DNA from: an uncultured Pelagibacteraceae bacterium
Lineage (GTDB): Bacteria > Pseudomonadota > Alphaproteobacteria > Pelagibacterales > Pelagibacteraceae
Assembly: GCA_902540785.1 (NCBI GenBank)
Contig: CACBOA010000001.1
Coordinates: 62,001-126,000, forward strand
Direction of reading: 5' to 3'
DNA length: 64,000 nt
Below are positions 52,126 through 63,424 of the stretch, piece after piece. The notes below the pieces were generated by a model, which worked only from the letters and a program-made list of their open reading frames with translations, searched no databases and had not been told where the DNA came from. Numbering within the stretch: the stretch's first letter is position 1; the number at the start of each line of letters is the position of its first letter. Made by a program: the position numbers and the translations under genes.

Positions 52126-53116
52126 TTTTATAAGAGTATGCTTTTACAATTTTTGAAACTAAAGGATGTCTTACAACATCGGAATGATCAAAATCTAAAA
52201 CTGATATTTCATTTAAATGAGATAACAATTTTTTAGCTCTATCCAAACCAGACATTTGTTTATTTGGAAGATCTATCTGTGACGGATCGCCATTGACTAC
52301 AATTTTTGAATTTTCACCAATCCTTGTCAAAAACATTTTAATCTGAGTATCGGTCGCATTTTGAGCTTCATCTAAAATTGCAAAGGAATTTTTAAGGGTT
52401 CTTCCTCTCATAAATGCCAAAGGGGCAATCTCAATATCGCCAATTTCAATCATTCTTTGAATTTTTTCAAAATGAAATAAATCGTAAAGCGAGTCGTAAA
52501 GTGGTCTCAAATATGGATCCACTTTTTCTTTCATATCTCCTGGTAAAAAACCTAACCTTTCACCCGCCTCAACAGCTGGTCTTGACAGAATTATTCTTTC
52601 AATTTTTTTTTCCAATAGCATGGTAAGACCGACAGCAACAGCAAGAAAAGTTTTTCCAGTTCCAGCTGGACCAGCAGAGATAACTATTTCGCTCTCCCTT
52701 AAAGCTCTAACATATCTTTTTTGTTTTTCAGATCTTGGGATAATAGATTTTTTTGGTGTTTTAATAATATCAGTAATATTTGTATTTTTAACTTTTTCAT
52801 TAATCATAAATTTATCTACAGATGACAAAATATCTTTATTTTCAATATTTCCATTATTTAAAAATTGATTTACTAAAAATTGAATAGCGTTTTTAATAAT
52901 TTCATTTTTTTCAATAGTGGACTTTATCAGTATTGAATTTCCTCGAGAATACAAACTTGCTCCGGTAATTTTCTCTAACTCCTTTAAATTCTTATTAAAT
53001 TCACCTACAACGCCCATAAGTAGGTTATTATCGGCAAATATCACACTTAATGAATTATTTTCTGAGTATACAAATTTTAAAAGTGCTTGAGTATCTTTTT
53101 TAATTGAATTATTCAA
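52112..53116 (-). CDS. phoH: PhoH/YbeZ-like ATPase
   Basis: 334 aa; ISAGPAGTGKTFLAVAVG, ILDEAQNATDTQIKMFLTRIG. Confidence 0.94.
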   Translation of the reverse strand: MNNSIKKDTQALLKFVYSENNSLSVIFADNNLLMGVVGEFNKNLKELEKITGASLYSRGNSILIKSTIEKNEIIKNAIQFLVNQFLNNGNIENKDILSSVDKFMINEKVKNTNITDIIKTPKKSIIPRSEKQKRYVRALRESEIVISAGPAGTGKTFLAVAVGLTMLLEKKIERIILSRPAVEAGERLGFLPGDMKEKVDPYLRPLYDSLYDLFHFEKIQRMIEIGDIEIAPLAFMRGRTLKNSFAILDEAQNATDTQIKMFLTRIGENSKIVVNGDPSQIDLPNKQMSGLDRAKKLLSHLNEISVLDFDHSDVVRHPLVSKIVKAYSYKNDQS

Positions 53117-53118
53117 AT

Positions 53119-54447
53119 TTATGCGACTCTCAATTTTAAATTTTCTAAAGTTTCACCAAAAAGTGTATTCTGATTACTACTATTAATTTTAACTTTTACA
53201 AGCTTTCCTACATCCTCATCTTTACCATCAAATATTACTGAAGTCATGTAACCAGTTCTGCCGAAATACTTTGCACTTCCAGATACTTTATTTTCTACTA
53301 ACACCTCTAATTCGTTACCCTCTAAAGATGTATTCATTTTTTTTTGAAGATTAAATAATTCTTTTTGCACAATTTTTAATCTTTCATCACTTAACTTTCG
53401 ATCAATTAATTGGAGATGGGAGGCTTTAGTACCTGGTCTTGGACTAAATACAAAAGAAAAAGAATTTATAAACTTTATTTTTTTTATAAGGTCAAGTGTC
53501 GAATTAAAATCACTCTCTTCCTCACCGGGGTAGCCAATTATAAAATCGCTAGAAAATTTAACAGAGGAGTTTTTTTTAATTATTTTTTCGTAAATTTGAA
53601 GATAATATTCAATATTGTGTTTTCTATTCATCAGCTTTAAAACTTTATTTGAACCGCTTTGGACAGGTAAATGAACAAGGGGCATTAATTTTTTTGAGGT
53701 CCCATATAAGTCAATTAAATCATCACTCATGTCAATTGGATGTGAAGTTGTGTATCTAATTCTTAAAATTTCAGGAATTTTTTCTATTTCTAAAATCAAA
53801 TCAGATAACTTATAATTTTCATTATTATAAGCGTTAACATTCTGTCCTAATAAAGTAATCTCTCTAACTCCATTTCCTGCAAGGATTTTTGCCTCATTAA
53901 CAACTTCATTAAATGGTCTGGAATATTCAGGACCTCTTGTATAGGGAACGACACAAAAATGACAAAATTTATCACAACCTTCTTGTACAGTTAAAAAAGA
54001 CGATATTTTTGTGGATGAATTTTTTATTTTATCCAAATAATTAAATTTTGAAACAGCATCAAAATCAGTTTCATCTAATCTTCTCTGATTTTCCAAGTAT
54101 TCCTCAATCTTGTCATTTATTTTATGGTAAGCCTGAGGACCAATAACTAGATCAATAAAAGGTTCTCTTTTTAACATTTCCTCGTTTTCTGCTTGAGCAA
54201 CACATCCAGCAACTATAACAAAAGGTTTTTTTTTTAATCTAAATCTTTTTTTAACTCTACCTATCTCATGATAAACTTTTTCTTTTGCCTTATCTCTTAT
54301 ATGACAAGTATTTAGTAAAAAACAATTTGTATCGTCGAGATTTTCAGTTTTAATAAATCCTATCTTTTTTACTGTATCAATTATTCGATTAGTGTCATAC
54401 TCGTTCATTTGGCAACCAAATGTTTTAGCGAATATTTTTTTATTCAT
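53119..54447 (-). CDS. miaB: tRNA-2-methylthio-N6-dimethylallyladenosine synthase
   Basis: 442 aa; FGCQMNEYDTNRI, VQEGCDKFCHFCVVPYTRG, TRAM C-terminus. Confidence 0.95.
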   Translation of the reverse strand: MNKKIFAKTFGCQMNEYDTNRIIDTVKKIGFIKTENLDDTNCFLLNTCHIRDKAKEKVYHEIGRVKKRFRLKKKPFVIVAGCVAQAENEEMLKREPFIDLVIGPQAYHKINDKIEEYLENQRRLDETDFDAVSKFNYLDKIKNSSTKISSFLTVQEGCDKFCHFCVVPYTRGPEYSRPFNEVVNEAKILAGNGVREITLLGQNVNAYNNENYKLSDLILEIEKIPEILRIRYTTSHPIDMSDDLIDLYGTSKKLMPLVHLPVQSGSNKVLKLMNRKHNIEYYLQIYEKIIKKNSSVKFSSDFIIGYPGEEESDFNSTLDLIKKIKFINSFSFVFSPRPGTKASHLQLIDRKLSDERLKIVQKELFNLQKKMNTSLEGNELEVLVENKVSGSAKYFGRTGYMTSVIFDGKDEDVGKLVKVKINSSNQNTLFGETLENLKLRVA

Positions 54448-54871
54448 TTTTTTTATCTACTTTAACACCATAAAGTTCCAGCTTGTGGTCAACTAATTTA
54501 TATCCATATTTGCTAGCAATTTTTTTTTGTAACTCTTCTATTTCTTCATCAACAAACTCTATAATATCACCAGTTTTGATATCAATTAAATGATTATGAT
54601 CGTCATTTATTTCATATCTTGCTTTGCCACCCTTAAAATCATGTTTTGTCAGAATTCCAGCTTCTTCAAAGAGTTTTACAGTTCTATATACTGTTGCGAT
54701 GCTAATTTTAGGATCAATTTTTGAAACTCTATTATATAATTCATCAACATCCGGATGATCAGACTCCCCATAGGCTTGCTTTGACTCAGAAATAACCTTA
54801 GCTATTATTCTTCTTTGATCAGTAAGTTTTACACCCTGAGATAAACATTTTTGTTCAATTGTTTCTGTCAT
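54440..54871 (-). CDS. fur: Fur-family metal regulator (Fur/Mur type)
   Basis: 143 aa; LTDQRRIIAKVI, ISIATVYRTVKLFEEAGI, DDHNHLIDIKTGDIIEF. Confidence 0.88.
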   Translation of the reverse strand: MTETIEQKCLSQGVKLTDQRRIIAKVISESKQAYGESDHPDVDELYNRVSKIDPKISIATVYRTVKLFEEAGILTKHDFKGGKARYEINDDHNHLIDIKTGDIIEFVDEEIEELQKKIASKYGYKLVDHKLELYGVKVDKKNE

Positions 54872-54879
54872 ACGTATTT

Positions 54880-55266
54880 TTAACCCGAATAGATAGGATT
54901 AATCAAATTTTTTTCAACTTTAAATTTTTTACATAAATCCGGGATAAATTCATATTTTACGTGTTTTTCTCCATTGAAATCCTTAAAACTAAAACAATAA
55001 TAATTAATTTTATTGACTAAATGAATAGCTTTTACGAGTGATAAAGAGTTTCTAATACCTGCAAAACTACCAGGTCCTCTATTTATATATATGTCTGAAA
55101 TTTTTTTTAAATCTAAATTTTTTGACACTAAAAAATCGTTTAAAAGTATTATTAATCTTTCATAATTTTTTTTGCTATTTTCATAGCTAACATTATAATT
55201 GTTACCATTTACAATAATCATGAAAAAAATTTTATTACTGGCCGCATCTATTATTAGTTTTGTCAT
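54880..55266 (-). CDS. tsaB: TsaB-like tRNA t6A biosynthesis protein, short form
   Basis: 128 aa; LIIDAASNKIFF, INRGPGSFAGIRNSLSLVKAI; about the N-terminal half of a typical TsaB. Confidence 0.8.
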   Translation of the reverse strand: MTKLIIDAASNKIFFMIIVNGNNYNVSYENSKKNYERLIILLNDFLVSKNLDLKKISDIYINRGPGSFAGIRNSLSLVKAIHLVNKINYYCFSFKDFNGEKHVKYEFIPDLCKKFKVEKNLINPIYSG

Positions 55267-56281
55267 AATTCAATTATTTATTTTTACCAATTCTAATTCA
55301 GAGGAAAATAATAACAAATATTATGCAAAAGATAATGGTATTTTATCAATAATGTATCACAGATTTAATGAAAATAAGTATCCTTCAACAAATATAAAAA
55401 TGGATATTTTTAAAAAACACATAAAAATAATTGAGGAACTTAATTATGAATTTTATAATCCAAAATTATTTGTAAAAGAATTTAAAAAACCAAAGACGAA
55501 GAAGAAAATTTTAATAACCATAGATGATGGTTTCAAGTCTTTCTACAACAATGCTTGGCCATATTTAAAAGAAAATGAAATTCCATTTATTTTATTCGTA
55601 TCTACCGAACCTGTCGGTAAAAACGGTTATATGACTTGGGATGAAATAATTGAGATTGATCAGTCCGAATTTGGTTCTATCGGCCACCATTCTCATTCTC
55701 ATGATTACTTAATTGATAAAAGTGAGGCAGAATTTATAAATGATATAGAGCTTGCATCAAAAATCTTTGAAGACAAATTAGGATATGTTCCAGACATTTT
55801 CTCGTATCCATTTGGGGAATACTCTCTTTTTATGAAACAGTACATATCTAAAAATTTTAAGATAGCTTTTGGTCAACATTCTGGAATAATTGACATAAAT
55901 AAAGATAAATTTGAATTACCAAGATTTCCAATTAATGAAAAATATGGTGAATTAAAAAGATTTAGATCCTTAATTAATTATTTTCCGCTTGAATATAAAT
56001 CTCTTGAACCAGAGGAAAAAAAAATTAATAAAAAAAATAATCCTCCTAAAATAGTTGTTGAGTTTTTTAATGAACAAAAAAATATAAAAAGCATAAATTG
56101 TTATTCTAATGATGGTGGAAATTGGAAAAAATCAAATTTAAAATTTGACTCAAATCAACTTATTATCAATTTTGAGGATCCATTTTTACCCAGAAGAGGT
56201 AGAATTAATTGTTCGTTAATGGATAACGGAAAATGGCGTTGGTTCGGAACTCAATTTACCGTAAGTGAAAAATTAAATTAA
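55220..56281 (+). CDS. Exported polysaccharide deacetylase family protein
   Basis: Signal peptide MKKILLLAASIISFVII; ITIDDGFKSFYNNAWPYLKE, IGHHSHSHDYL, FSYPFGEYS. Start set at 55220. Confidence 0.88.
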   Translation: MKKILLLAASIISFVIIQLFIFTNSNSEENNNKYYAKDNGILSIMYHRFNENKYPSTNIKMDIFKKHIKIIEELNYEFYNPKLFVKEFKKPKTKKKILITIDDGFKSFYNNAWPYLKENEIPFILFVSTEPVGKNGYMTWDEIIEIDQSEFGSIGHHSHSHDYLIDKSEAEFINDIELASKIFEDKLGYVPDIFSYPFGEYSLFMKQYISKNFKIAFGQHSGIIDINKDKFELPRFPINEKYGELKRFRSLINYFPLEYKSLEPEEKKINKKNNPPKIVVEFFNEQKNIKSINCYSNDGGNWKKSNLKFDSNQLIINFEDPFLPRRGRINCSLMDNGKWRWFGTQFTVSEKLN

Positions 56282-57352
56282 GCTTTCTAATTCTATACTA
56301 GACGGGAGTAATTTTGCGTCATCAAAATCCTGAAGATTATTTTGTTTAATAATTTTTTGAAGAACTTCAACATATTGATTGCCAGTTTCTGCATATTTAT
56401 TTAGGTATCTAGAGAGTATCATACTATCCAGCGGCTTTCCTTCATCTCTTAACTTAGCTCGTTCTTTTCTGAATTCTTTATAGGTTGAATGTGTGTTAAG
56501 ATTTCTTTGATAAGCTCGAACGGAGGCTTGTAGAACATTAAACCTCATAACCTTGTGCCCCTCATTCTTATCTGCATCTTTTGGTTTTAAACCCTCACCA
56601 GACCAAGTCCATTGCCCAAATAATGCATTTCCTTCTTGAGCAAATCTTGAGGTTCCCCAACCTGTTTCTTTCGCTGCTTGCGCAAGTGCCAGTGAGACTG
56701 GAATTTCATCCATTCTTATCTTGAGAGTTGATAAATCTTTTGAAGGAACTCCATATTGCTTATATTTTTTTTCAAGCCATTTTTTTTCTAAATTAGTATT
56801 ATTACTTTTGTTTATAATGCTAAAAAGTCTTTTTCTATCTATTTTTATATTACTATTTTCTTTTAGTATTAACGGAAGGACAATCTGAATAAAAAAATCT
56901 TTTCTTTTAGATGTGTTCTCGATCATCTTTATTTCATTTGGCAATAGTGTCAAAGCAACCGGTTTTACTAACTTAGTTTTTCTCACATCTTTAAGTGTAT
57001 ACTTTGTATCTTCAAATAATTGTTTTATTGTTGAGGCATCCAGTCTAACTGTGTCGGTTTCTAGGTCATTTAAACTAAAAATATCAACTAATAAATCTTG
57101 TTCGTTTAATATCTTGTCGTTATTTTCATTGTTACTTGAGCCGTTTTTTAAAGTATAAGCTAAAACAGCCTTTGATTTGTTTTGAAAAGCTGTATTTTTA
57201 TTTTTAGCAAAGTTAACTATAATTGGCATTGAATAAAAAAAAGTGATTAATAATATTGAGGATATAAAAATTCTTGGTAACGAACCAATATTTTTTTTTG
57301 TATAAAAAAGATTTATTGATTTTATTTTTTTGTTAAAATTTCTTTTATACAT
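56273..57352 (-). CDS. Bax-like glucosaminidase-domain protein
   Basis: 359 aa; IPVSLALAQAAKETGWGTSRFAQEGNALFGQWTW. Confidence 0.87.
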   Translation of the reverse strand: MYKRNFNKKIKSINLFYTKKNIGSLPRIFISSILLITFFYSMPIIVNFAKNKNTAFQNKSKAVLAYTLKNGSSNNENNDKILNEQDLLVDIFSLNDLETDTVRLDASTIKQLFEDTKYTLKDVRKTKLVKPVALTLLPNEIKMIENTSKRKDFFIQIVLPLILKENSNIKIDRKRLFSIINKSNNTNLEKKWLEKKYKQYGVPSKDLSTLKIRMDEIPVSLALAQAAKETGWGTSRFAQEGNALFGQWTWSGEGLKPKDADKNEGHKVMRFNVLQASVRAYQRNLNTHSTYKEFRKERAKLRDEGKPLDSMILSRYLNKYAETGNQYVEVLQKIIKQNNLQDFDDAKLLPSSIELESLI

Positions 57353-57355
57353 AAA

Positions 57356-57895
57356 CTATATTGCCTCAACTTGTTTTACTTCTGGTATGTAATGACATAG
57401 AAGATTTTGAACACCCTGTTTTAAAGTCATTGTAGAACTTGGACACCCTGAGCAGCTTCCTTGTAATTGAACTTTAACTATACCGTTTTTAAATTCCTTA
57501 AATTTAATATCTCCTCCGTCTCTTGCAACCGCAGGTCTAATTTTTTGATCTAAAATTTTAATTATCCTTAATTCTATCTCTTCTAAATTTTCAGAAGTTT
57601 CGTTTAAATGTTTCTCTATAACATATTCGTTACCAATAGAATAAAAATCATTTATTAATGATATAATAATATGTTTCATGTCCTCCCACTTAACATCATC
57701 ATTTTTATTCACTGAAATAAAATCTCTACCTAAAAAAATACTTTCTACGCCACTAACAGAGAACAAGTTTTTAATTAATTCATTATTAGTTTCGTCTTTT
57801 TTTGTTATTTCGAAAGACTCATTTTTAGAAACAATTTTTCCTGGTAAAAATTTTACCGAGTTAGGGTTTGGTGTTAATTCTGTTTGCACAAACAT
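57356..57895 (-). CDS. NifU/Nfu-type Fe-S scaffold
   Basis: 179 aa; QTELTPNPNSVKFLPG N-terminal Nfu domain, RDGGDIKFKEF...GSCSGCPSSTMTLKQG. Confidence 0.93.
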   Translation of the reverse strand: MFVQTELTPNPNSVKFLPGKIVSKNESFEITKKDETNNELIKNLFSVSGVESIFLGRDFISVNKNDDVKWEDMKHIIISLINDFYSIGNEYVIEKHLNETSENLEEIELRIIKILDQKIRPAVARDGGDIKFKEFKNGIVKVQLQGSCSGCPSSTMTLKQGVQNLLCHYIPEVKQVEAI

Positions 57896-57947
57896 AATTT
57901 ATATATAGTCAATAATTTCTAAATTGAAACTTGTTTGTATTTAATAT

Positions 57948-58949
57948 TTAAAAACCCACAATTTCTTGAATTTTTTTAAGCTTTTCCGAAGCAATTCTAT
58001 CAGCTTTCTGATGTCCTTTTTTTAAAATTTCATCTAAAAAATTTTTTTCTTTTAAAAGTTTTTTAACTTCAACCGATATAGGAACGATTTTATCAACTAA
58101 AACTTGCGTTAAATTTTCTTTAAATTCTGAAAAATTTTTTTCAGAGAATTTATTGATTGTATCGTCTAAATTTACATCTATTAAACTAGAGTAAATACCC
58201 ATCAAATTTTTTGCCTCCGGTCTTTTTTCTAAATCCGCGCTTGTGGTTGGTAACGGCAAAGTATCAGTTTTTGCTTTTTTAATTTTGTTAATTATTTGAT
58301 CTTTATCATCAGTTAAATTAATTCTGCTCATATCTGACAACTCAGATTTACTCATTTTTTTTGTACCATCTCTTAAACTCATAATTCTTGAAAACTTTTT
58401 TTGAATTAATGGCTCGGGTATTTTAAAAAAATCATTAACGTTAAAATCATTATTAAATTTTTGTGCAATATCTCTACAAAGTTCCAAATGTTGCTTTTGG
58501 TCGTCTCCAACAGGTACATGAGTAGTGTCATATAATAAGATATCTGCTGCCATTAAAACAGGATATGAGTAAAGACCAATACTTGCCTTTTCTTTATCTT
58601 TACCGGCCTTCTCCTTAAATTGGGTCATTCTGTTAAGCCATCCCATCCTGGCCACACAGCTCAATATCCAGGCAGTTTCTGAATGAGCACTCACTTTTGA
58701 TTGATTAAATATGATGCTTTTTTTAGGATCTATTCCACTTGCAATAAAAGTTGCTACAGTTTCATAGATATTATCTTTCAATTTTTTTGGATCTTGAGAA
58801 ACTGTGATGGCATGAAGATCAACAACGCAAAATACACACTCATTTTGTTCCTCATTATTAAGTTTAACAAAATTTTTAATCGCACCTAAATAATTTCCAA
58901 GATGAAGATTTCCGGTAGGTTGAACACCTGAAAAAATTTTTTTTCCCAT
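57948..58949 (-). CDS. trpS: Tryptophanyl-tRNA synthetase
   Basis: 333 aa; [24 protein letters not shown]. Confidence 0.96.
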   Translation of the reverse strand: MGKKIFSGVQPTGNLHLGNYLGAIKNFVKLNNEEQNECVFCVVDLHAITVSQDPKKLKDNIYETVATFIASGIDPKKSIIFNQSKVSAHSETAWILSCVARMGWLNRMTQFKEKAGKDKEKASIGLYSYPVLMAADILLYDTTHVPVGDDQKQHLELCRDIAQKFNNDFNVNDFFKIPEPLIQKKFSRIMSLRDGTKKMSKSELSDMSRINLTDDKDQIINKIKKAKTDTLPLPTTSADLEKRPEAKNLMGIYSSLIDVNLDDTINKFSEKNFSEFKENLTQVLVDKIVPISVEVKKLLKEKNFLDEILKKGHQKADRIASEKLKKIQEIVGF

Positions 58950-58951
58950 AG

Positions 58952-60481
58952 TTAATACTTTAATTTAATATCACCATATTTAAAAGCTTTGATAAATAAT
59001 GAAAAACTCAAATAGAATACAAGACTCAAAAAGGCTGATAATATTAAATAAATAGATTTAAAATTATTTGCATAAATTAATTTATTTTCAAAAAATAAAA
59101 TCAAATAGTCAAAGAATACGCCCATAAGTATCGAGGCCAGGAGTATCTTTAAAAATTTGATAAAAAATAGATCATTGAAATTAAATAAATTCTTATTTTT
59201 TAGACAAATGAATAACATAATTGCGTTAAACCAGGATGAAATTGTTGTAGCTATAGGAATTATTATGAAACCAATATCTTTGAAAAAGTAAATACTTATT
59301 AATATATTCAAAATTACAGAAATTAATGAAATATAAAAAGGTGTTTTAGTATCCTGATTTGCAAAAAAAAATGTTGAAAATACCTTAATTAAAGCAAATG
59401 CTGGTAATCCTAATCCAAAATAATAAAGCGCTTTAGCTGAGTTAGATACTGAAACTTCATTGAAAGAACCATAACCAAATAATGCTGAAATAATTTCCTC
59501 TGATCCTACAAATAGAGCAACTGAGGCGGGCAAACTTAAAAACATACAAAGTTCAAGTGCTTTATTTTGAAGTAGAAGTATTTTATTTTTTTTTTTTAAA
59601 AAAACATGTTTAGAAAGTTGTGGCAAAACAACAACTCCTATTGCAATTCCTGCTATTGCTAAGTTTATTTGATAAATTCTATCAGCATAGTATAGATAAG
59701 ATACAGCGCTGGCTTGAAAAGATGCAATTATAGTGCCAATAAGAATATTAATTTGCGTAACTCCAGATGAGAAAATGCTTGGTAAAAGCTTTTTAAAAAA
59801 GAATTTAACTTTATTGTTAATTTTAAAATTGAAGTTAAGTTTGATTGAATAAAATTTTTTTGTAAATTGATATAATAAGACAAGTTGCAATAATCCTGCT
59901 ATTGAAACTCCATATGATAGATAATAAATTAATTCATCGTTAAGAAATTTACCAAAAAATAAAATAGATATTAAAACAACGTTAAGAATTATTGGAGCTG
60001 CAGAAGCAGCGGCAAATTTATTATGCGAATTCAGAATTGCTGCAAAAAAAGAGGATAAACTTACAAACATCAAAAATGGAAGGGTTATTCTAGTTAAATT
60101 TACAACTAATTGAATTTTTTCTGAATTATCAACAAAACCTGGTGCTATTAATCTCACAAAAGCCGGCATGAAAATTTCAATAATTAAAACTAAAAATAAT
60201 AAACCTAAAAATAATAAATTAAAAATTTCATTCGCAAATTTTTGTGATCCAGATTTTCTCTTTACTAATTCTGAAGTATAACTTGGAATAAATGCAGCAT
60301 TAAAGGTTCCCTCTGCAAAGAGTCTTCTAAAAGTATTAGGTATTCTAAATGCTACAAAAAAAACATCTGCTAAAAAACTTGTTCCAAGAAAAATTGCTAT
60401 TAAAACATCTCTTAAATAACCAAGTATTCTGCTGATAATAGTATAAAAACCAAAAGTCCCTGTTGACTTAACTAAATTCAT
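58952..60481 (-). CDS. murJ: Lipid II flippase MurJ
   Basis: 509 aa; [31 protein letters not shown]. Confidence 0.94.
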   Translation of the reverse strand: MNLVKSTGTFGFYTIISRILGYLRDVLIAIFLGTSFLADVFFVAFRIPNTFRRLFAEGTFNAAFIPSYTSELVKRKSGSQKFANEIFNLLFLGLLFLVLIIEIFMPAFVRLIAPGFVDNSEKIQLVVNLTRITLPFLMFVSLSSFFAAILNSHNKFAAASAAPIILNVVLISILFFGKFLNDELIYYLSYGVSIAGLLQLVLLYQFTKKFYSIKLNFNFKINNKVKFFFKKLLPSIFSSGVTQINILIGTIIASFQASAVSYLYYADRIYQINLAIAGIAIGVVVLPQLSKHVFLKKKNKILLLQNKALELCMFLSLPASVALFVGSEEIISALFGYGSFNEVSVSNSAKALYYFGLGLPAFALIKVFSTFFFANQDTKTPFYISLISVILNILISIYFFKDIGFIIIPIATTISSWFNAIMLFICLKNKNLFNFNDLFFIKFLKILLASILMGVFFDYLILFFENKLIYANNFKSIYLILSAFLSLVFYLSFSLFIKAFKYGDIKLKY

Positions 60482-60531
60482 AAATCATATTAGTCTTAAT
60501 TTTACCCCATTTGTACACCTAATTAACACAA

Positions 60532-62814
60532 ATGAAAAAAACAAAAATTGATCATTACACAGATAAAGAAGCTTTAGATTTTCATAAAGATAAAAAGCCG
60601 GGCAAGATTGAGATATCTTCCTCAAAAAATATGACTACAAAAAGAGATCTGGCTTTAGCGTATTCTCCTGGAGTAGCAGCTCCTGTAAGAGCAATAAGTG
60701 TTAATCCTGAAGCAGCATTCGATTATACCAGTAAAGGAAATCTTGTTGCAGTTATAAGTAACGGCTCTGCAATTTTAGGTATGGGTAATTTAGGTGCGTT
60801 AGCATCTAAACCAGTTATGGAGGGAAAGGCAGTTTTATTTAAAAGGTTTGCTGATATTGACTCTATTGATTTAGAAATAGACTCAGAAGACCCAGAAGAA
60901 ATTATAAATAGCATAAAAAATTTTGCTCCTAGTTTTGGTGGTATCAATCTGGAAGATATTGCTGCACCTGATTGTTTTATTATTGAAGATAAACTTAAAA
61001 AATATCTTGATATACCTGTATTTCATGATGATCAACACGGTACAGCAATTATTACAACTGCAGCATTAATTAATGCATTAGATATCAGCAAAAAAAAAAT
61101 TGATAAAGTAAAAATAGTTGTCAACGGTGCTGGAGCGTCAGCAATGGCTTGTGCAAATTTATTTGAAAAAACTGGTGTGCCAGTTAAAAACATCACAATG
61201 GTGGATAGGAAAGGAGTCATTTTTAAAGGTAGAGAAAATTTGAATAAATGGAAATCAGGTCATGCGATAGAGACAGAACACAGAACTTTAACCGATGCAA
61301 TAAATAATGCTGATGTTTTTTTAGGATTATCTGCGAAAGGAACATTAACAAAAGAGATGGTTAAAAAGATGGCAAAAAATCCGATAATATTTGCTTGTGC
61401 AAATCCTGACCCAGAGATTACGCCTGAAGAAGTTGAGGAGGTTAGAAGCGACGCAATAATAGCCACTGGAAGATCAGATTATGCCAACCAGGTAAATAAT
61501 CTGATAGGTTTTCCTTATATATTTAGAGGAGCATTAGATGTAAGAGCAAAAACGATAAATGAGGAAATGAAAGTAGCCGCAGCACTTGCAATCGCAAATT
61601 TGGCAAAAGAAGATGTGCCAGATGAAGTTGTTGCAGCGATGGGAGGTGAAAGACCTCATTATGGAAAAGATTATATAATACCTTCAACATTTGACCCAAG
61701 ACTAATAAGTGTGATTCCTGCAGCTGTAGCTAAAGCCGCGATGGAAACTGGAGTTGCTAGAATTAATATCAAAGACTTTGATGTCTACAAAGACCAACTA
61801 AAACAAAGGCTAGATCCGACTGTCACAATTTTACAAGGTGTAAATAACTACATAAAGAAAAAACAAAAGAAAGTTGTATTTGCGGACGGTGAAGATGAAA
61901 ATATGTTAAAGGCTGCAATCGCGTTTAAAAATTCAAAATTAGGAATTCCGATTTTAGTAGGAAAAGAGGAGTTAATTAAGAGTCAAATAAAGAAAATTGG
62001 TTATAATGAAGATTTCGACATTGAAATCGTAAATTCAAAAGACAAAGAAAAAAGGGAGAAATATGTTAAACATCTTTTTAAAAGACTCCAAAGAGAAAAA
62101 GGAATGTTGGAAAGAGACTGTGATAGACTCATTAGAAATGACAGGGTAATTTGGGCATCTTGTATGGTTGCTTGTAATGATGCAGATGCTATGGTTACTG
62201 GTAATACCAGAAGATATTCTTCATCCCTTGAAAAAGTAATTCAGGTTGTAGATCCAAGACCTGGTGAAATCATGTTTGGTTTAAATTTGGTTGTTAATAG
62301 AGGTAAAACAATCTTTATTTGTGATACTTCAGTTATTGAATACCCTGATCCAAGACAATTGGCTGAAATGGCAAAATCTGCAGCAAGAGTTGTAAGACTT
62401 TTTGGATTTGAGCCTAAAGTCGCTTTTTTATCCCACTCAACTTTTGGTGAACCGGCTACAGATAGAACAAAGAGATTAAGCGATGCAGTCGAAATTCTAA
62501 AAAAAGATAAAGTGGATTTCAAATTTGATGGAGAGATGCAACCAGATGTGGCTTTAGATGTAATCTATAAAGAATTATATCCATTCTCTGAAATTGTAGG
62601 AAACTCAAATATTTTGGTAATGCCAAGTCAACACAGCGCAGCAATTTCATACAAAATGATTAAGTCTATGAGTAGAGCAAAAGTAATTGGACCTCTACTA
62701 ATTGGTTTAGGTTTACCAATTGAGATAGCACCATTAAGATCATCCACATCTGAAATTTTAAATCTAGCATCAATAGCTGCTTATTCTGCCGATGTTATTA
62801 AATATGATAAATAA
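60532..62814 (+). CDS. maeB: NADP-dependent malic enzyme with C-terminal phosphotransacetylase-like domain
   Basis: 760 aa; YSPGVAAPVRAI, FHDDQHGTAIITTAALINAL, C-terminal PTA-like half. Confidence 0.95.
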   Translation: MKKTKIDHYTDKEALDFHKDKKPGKIEISSSKNMTTKRDLALAYSPGVAAPVRAISVNPEAAFDYTSKGNLVAVISNGSAILGMGNLGALASKPVMEGKAVLFKRFADIDSIDLEIDSEDPEEIINSIKNFAPSFGGINLEDIAAPDCFIIEDKLKKYLDIPVFHDDQHGTAIITTAALINALDISKKKIDKVKIVVNGAGASAMACANLFEKTGVPVKNITMVDRKGVIFKGRENLNKWKSGHAIETEHRTLTDAINNADVFLGLSAKGTLTKEMVKKMAKNPIIFACANPDPEITPEEVEEVRSDAIIATGRSDYANQVNNLIGFPYIFRGALDVRAKTINEEMKVAAALAIANLAKEDVPDEVVAAMGGERPHYGKDYIIPSTFDPRLISVIPAAVAKAAMETGVARINIKDFDVYKDQLKQRLDPTVTILQGVNNYIKKKQKKVVFADGEDENMLKAAIAFKNSKLGIPILVGKEELIKSQIKKIGYNEDFDIEIVNSKDKEKREKYVKHLFKRLQREKGMLERDCDRLIRNDRVIWASCMVACNDADAMVTGNTRRYSSSLEKVIQVVDPRPGEIMFGLNLVVNRGKTIFICDTSVIEYPDPRQLAEMAKSAARVVRLFGFEPKVAFLSHSTFGEPATDRTKRLSDAVEILKKDKVDFKFDGEMQPDVALDVIYKELYPFSEIVGNSNILVMPSQHSAAISYKMIKSMSRAKVIGPLLIGLGLPIEIAPLRSSTSEILNLASIAAYSADVIKYDK

Positions 62815-62815
62815 T

Positions 62816-63424
62816 TTAATTTTTTTTAATTCTTAAATTATCAACTAGTAATATACTTGCGATTACGTTTTCTACGTCTAAAATTTCATTTGCCTCATCG
62901 ATAACGGCATCTTTTTCGGCATTAGTCGTTGCTATACCATAAATATAAATTTTTTTCTTATATGTATCTATTTGATAATTTGTTGCTTTTATTTTGTCGT
63001 TAAATATTAATGCTGTTCTTAATTGTGAAGTTATAAGTAAATCTTTTGCCGATTGTTTAAAATTAAAGTCTTCTTTAATTTTTAAATCATTTTTAACGGA
63101 CCTTACCCCTTGAGTTTCCCATGCAAGTTTTGTTAATTTGAGTTTTTCCTCTGGATCTCCAACTTTGCCAGTTATAAATATTCTGCCATCTATAACTTTT
63201 GTTTTTACTGATAAAAAATAATTTTTATCCAACAATAATATTCTTGTACTTAAATTTTTCTGCATTATCGAATCATCTATTTGTGTTCCAAGAGATCTTG
63301 GGTCTATCGCTACGCTAACTCCAGTTCCAAATAACCCAGTCGACGATACTCCTACACATCCACTAAAAAATAGTCCAATCAAAAAAAATAATATAATTCT
63401 AGTTTTCATTCTTAATATCAACAC
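62816..63424 (-). CDS. BON-domain lipoprotein (OsmY/YraP-like)
   Basis: 202 aa; lipobox FFSGCVG, two BON-like repeats. Confidence 0.83.
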   Translation of the reverse strand: MLILRMKTRIILFFLIGLFFSGCVGVSSTGLFGTGVSVAIDPRSLGTQIDDSIMQKNLSTRILLLDKNYFLSVKTKVIDGRIFITGKVGDPEEKLKLTKLAWETQGVRSVKNDLKIKEDFNFKQSAKDLLITSQLRTALIFNDKIKATNYQIDTYKKKIYIYGIATTNAEKDAVIDEANEILDVENVIASILLVDNLRIKKN

